Positions 4,401-6,434 of a DNA stretch of 6,434 bases are shown here, piece after piece. The translations under genes were made by a program, and so were the position numbers. Positions within the stretch are counted from its first letter, which is position 1. Each line of letters begins with the position of its first letter. This stretch comes from Dehalococcoidales bacterium. Its GTDB lineage: Bacteria; Chloroflexota; Dehalococcoidia; Dehalococcoidales; Fen-1064. The stretch covers positions 1 to 6,434 of the forward strand of contig DAOUVG010000095.1 of assembly GCA_030667735.1 (NCBI GenBank), in the 5' to 3' direction. The notes under the pieces are model-generated. The model did not search any database and had not been told where the DNA came from. It worked only from the letters and a program-made list of their open reading frames with translations.

Positions 4401-6246
4401 ATTTCAGCCACTGGGCCGGAGAGGCCAGTGCCGGGATGGTCAGTCCATAACGGACTGCGCCCGGGGATTGAGTATCGGCATCAACTACATCTGCGGGGGT
4501 GTCGGTACCTGCCAGTCCTGCAAGGTGAGGGTCACCGGTGGAACGTTCACTGCCCCGACCTCCGGTGAGCTGGAAGCCTTCTCCCCTGAAGAGCTGGAAG
4601 CCGGCTGGCGGCTGGCCTGCCAGACCCGTCCTCTCAGCGACTGCACCGTGACTGTGCCCGCCGAATCGATGACAACTCCGCAGCGTACCCAGGTGGAGGG
4701 TCTGGAAATAGCGACCGTGCCGGAGCCGCCGGTCCGTGCCTATAACCTGCAACTGAAAGCCCCTTCCCTCTCCGACCATCAGGCCGACGCTGACCGTCTG
4801 CTGGAAGCACTTAGTCAGCAGCACAAAGTGCACTGCCGCCGCGTCGATATTGACGTCCTCCGTGCTCTCTCCCCGCAGCTACGCTCGGGGGGCTGGCAGT
4901 GTCAGGTCTCAGTTCGTGATGATGAAGTGGTGGCTGTCGGTGGACGTGCTGGCCGGCAGCTTGGACTGGCGGTTGACCTGGGTACGACGAAAATAGCCGG
5001 GTACCTGGTCGACCTGGATACCGGAAACACACTGGCTGCCCGTGGCATGATGAACCCCCAGATTGAGTGTGGGGAGGATGTTGTCACACGAATCAGCTAC
5101 ATCACTACCTCACCTGACGGTGGGCCACGGTTGCAGGCGCTGGCCGTTGAAGCACTCAACCAGCTTGCCAGAGAGCTTACTGCCGAGGTTGGTGAGTCAC
5201 CGGAGGTTATCCTGGAAGCGGTTGTTGTCGGCAATACTGCTTTGCATCACTTCGTGCTTGGCCTGCCCGTCACTCAGCTTGTTGCCGCGCCCTTCATTCC
5301 TGCCGTCAGTCATGCCCTGGATATCAAGAGCCGCGATATAGGCCTGAGAATTGCACCCGGGGCTTACGTACATCTCCTGCCTAATATCGCCGGTTTCGTC
5401 GGTGCCGACCACGTGGCCATGTTGCTTGCCACCGGAGTATGGCAGGAGTCGGGACCGGTAGTCGCCCTTGATATCGGCACCAACACCGAGGTCTCGCTGG
5501 TGTGCAATGGCAGGATAACGGCTGTTTCCTGTGCCTCCGGTCCGGCATTTGAGGGCGGACACATCCGCGACGGTATGCGGGCCGCCGCCGGGGCTATCGA
5601 AAGGCTGCGAATCGTTGCTGACAGCAGTCCCGGGGGTCTGGTGCAGTGCCAGACGGTGGATGACGCTCCGCCGGTGGGCATCTGCGGCTCGGGAATACTT
5701 GATGCCCTGGCCCAGCTCTACCTCAACGGGATTGTTACCAGGGGAGGAAAAATGGCATCCGACCATCCCCTGGTACGCGGCGACGGCCGGCAACGTGAGT
5801 TCGTGCTTGCCGGTGGGGAGAAAAGTAGCGGCCGCCACGCCGTCGGTATCACGCAGCAGGATATCCGTGAGCTGCAACTCGCCAAGGCAGCGATTCGCAC
5901 CGGCATACAGGTACTCCTCGATAACAACAGTTGTGCCGAGGAAGATATCAGGCAGGTAGTTATTGCCGGGGCATTTGGCAGCTATATCGATGTGGGTAGT
6001 GCGATGGATATCGGGATGCTGCCGTCACTCCCGCGGGAACGCTTCTGCCAGGTGGGTAATGCCGCCGGTGCCGGCGCCCGCCTTGCCCTGGTCTCGACAC
6101 GCAGGCGGGAGGAGGCTCGTACTGTGGCTTCACGGGTAGAGTACCTTGAGCTGGCCAGTTCGCCGAATTTCATGCAGACTTTCACCGGTGCCATCTACCT
6201 GGGCCGCTATCGTTTAAGACACGGTTCGAGACAGGAGATTGTCTGA
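4381..6246 (+). CDS. ATP-dependent reductive activator of corrinoid proteins ([2Fe-2S] ferredoxin + ASKHA ATPase, RACo/RACE family)
   Basis: A 621-residue cytosolic protein, near the usual family length. Residues 1-90 form a plant-type [2Fe-2S] domain with ligands Cys38-x5-Cys44-x2-Cys47 and Cys80. A linker (about 91-190) leads to an ASKHA ATPase part: DLGTTK (199-204), GNTALHH (284-290), DIGTNTE (364-370), GICGSG (433-438), AGAFGS (529-534) and GNAAGAGA (559-566). This order matches the Raco middle and C-terminal (DUF4445) domains. Known members use ATP to drive one electron from the iron-sulfur cluster to an inactive Co(II) corrinoid, restoring Co(I) for methyl transfer. Clients include the corrinoid iron-sulfur protein and O-demethylase corrinoid proteins. 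An in-frame TAG (4378-4380) directly precedes the ATG and the ferredoxin domain begins at once, so the start is firm although no Shine-Dalgarno sequence is visible. No client gene is in the window. Confidence 0.92.
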   Translation: MAVYTIEFQPLGRRGQCRDGQSITDCARGLSIGINYICGGVGTCQSCKVRVTGGTFTAPTSGELEAFSPEELEAGWRLACQTRPLSDCTVTVPAESMTTPQRTQVEGLEIATVPEPPVRAYNLQLKAPSLSDHQADADRLLEALSQQHKVHCRRVDIDVLRALSPQLRSGGWQCQVSVRDDEVVAVGGRAGRQLGLAVDLGTTKIAGYLVDLDTGNTLAARGMMNPQIECGEDVVTRISYITTSPDGGPRLQALAVEALNQLARELTAEVGESPEVILEAVVVGNTALHHFVLGLPVTQLVAAPFIPAVSHALDIKSRDIGLRIAPGAYVHLLPNIAGFVGADHVAMLLATGVWQESGPVVALDIGTNTEVSLVCNGRITAVSCASGPAFEGGHIRDGMRAAAGAIERLRIVADSSPGGLVQCQTVDDAPPVGICGSGILDALAQLYLNGIVTRGGKMASDHPLVRGDGRQREFVLAGGEKSSGRHAVGITQQDIRELQLAKAAIRTGIQVLLDNNSCAEEDIRQVVIAGAFGSYIDVGSAMDIGMLPSLPRERFCQVGNAAGAGARLALVSTRRREEARTVASRVEYLELASSPNFMQTFTGAIYLGRYRLRHGSRQEIV

Positions 6247-6261
6247 TTGCTCCATTACTGT

Positions 6262-6316
6262 GAGATTGCTTCGGCTTCGTCCTGCTGGCAAAGCCAGCAG
6301 GATCGCTCGCAATGAC
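6262..6316. repeat. MITE-like dispersed repeat with internal perfect hairpin
   Basis: The element runs from GAGATTGCTTC to CGCAATGACG, with end arms ATTGC (6265-6269) and GCAAT (6309-6313). The core is a perfect 9-bp hairpin CCTGCTGGC-AAA-GCCAGCAGG (6281-6301). The GATTGCTTCG...CGCAATGACG pattern is one I recognise as a common intergenic palindromic repeat in many bacterial genomes. It lies 15 bases after the activator gene's stop and may shape the mRNA 3' end. The absence of a T-run argues against a classical terminator. Confidence 0.6.
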
Positions 6317-6346
6317 GTGTGGGCCTGTGGTCCACCTGGACTTCGT

Positions 6347-6375
6347 TTGACGGCTCATGACTACTATTGTATTAT
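6347..6375 (+). promoter_or_regulatory. Strong sigma70 promoter pointing out of the window
   Basis: TTGACG (6347-6352, 5 of 6 consensus positions) and TATTAT (6370-6375, 5 of 6) are separated by exactly 17 bases. Transcription would start near 6382 and run off the right edge. The remaining 50 bases hold no clear start codon with a ribosome-binding site: the ATG at 6389 opens only 11 codons. The product, gene or RNA, lies beyond the window. Confidence 0.55.
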
Positions 6376-6434
6376 GCAGGTTGGTAATGGCAGGGTTTAG
6401 TCCATACCGTGGTTTGTGTTAATGACGGGAATAC

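Noticed and set aside
5197..5877. Minus-strand 226-codon open frame
   Set aside because: It lies wholly inside the well-supported activator gene and shows no family motif; it is a shadow of a GC-rich gene.

Overview
The window is GC-rich bacterial chromosome of ordinary gene density. Its markers are tRNAs with encoded CCA ends, tandem short-chain dehydrogenases (SDRs), and a large ferredoxin/ATPase fusion of the kind that re-activates corrinoid proteins. That last gene points to an anaerobe with corrinoid-dependent methyl transfer or acetyl-CoA-pathway chemistry. An anaerobic Chloroflexota (Dehalococcoidia-like) or similar subsurface lineage would fit, but this is inference; no taxonomic marker is present.

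Left part (1-775): the last 38 codons of an unidentified gene enter from the left edge. About 340 bases follow with no convincing gene but with one long imperfect inverted repeat. A sigma70-type promoter (TTGACA) then leads into a stable-RNA cluster: a decayed tRNA-Trp(CCA)-like remnant, an intact tRNA-Leu(GAG) and an intact tRNA-Gly(GCC). The first SDR gene begins only 26 bases after tRNA-Gly and is probably co-transcribed with the tRNAs.

Central part (775-3247): three SDR genes lie in tandem on the + strand. The first two keep the classical motifs (TGxxxGxG, NNAG, Ser/Tyr/Lys). The third starts one base after the stop of the second, is clearly its paralog, and has lost the glycine-rich motif, NNAG and the catalytic lysine (YxxxM). 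It looks like an SDR pseudoenzyme, perhaps a structural partner of the second SDR. A likely internal promoter precedes the second SDR. This coupled active/inactive pair is the most interesting part of the window.

Right part (3248-6434): a YfcE-like metallophosphoesterase is encoded on the - strand, convergent with the SDRs, and has a near-consensus promoter. A structured intergenic region of about 380 bases separates it from a divergent 621-codon [2Fe-2S]/ASKHA-ATPase gene (RACo/RACE family) on the + strand. That gene lacks a visible Shine-Dalgarno sequence and is overlapped by a 29-codon leader ORF. It is followed by a hairpin-bearing, MITE-like dispersed repeat and then by a strong promoter aimed out of the window. 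No methyltransferase or corrinoid protein lies inside the window, so the partner of the activator is unknown. I see no CRISPR array, transposase or phage gene.
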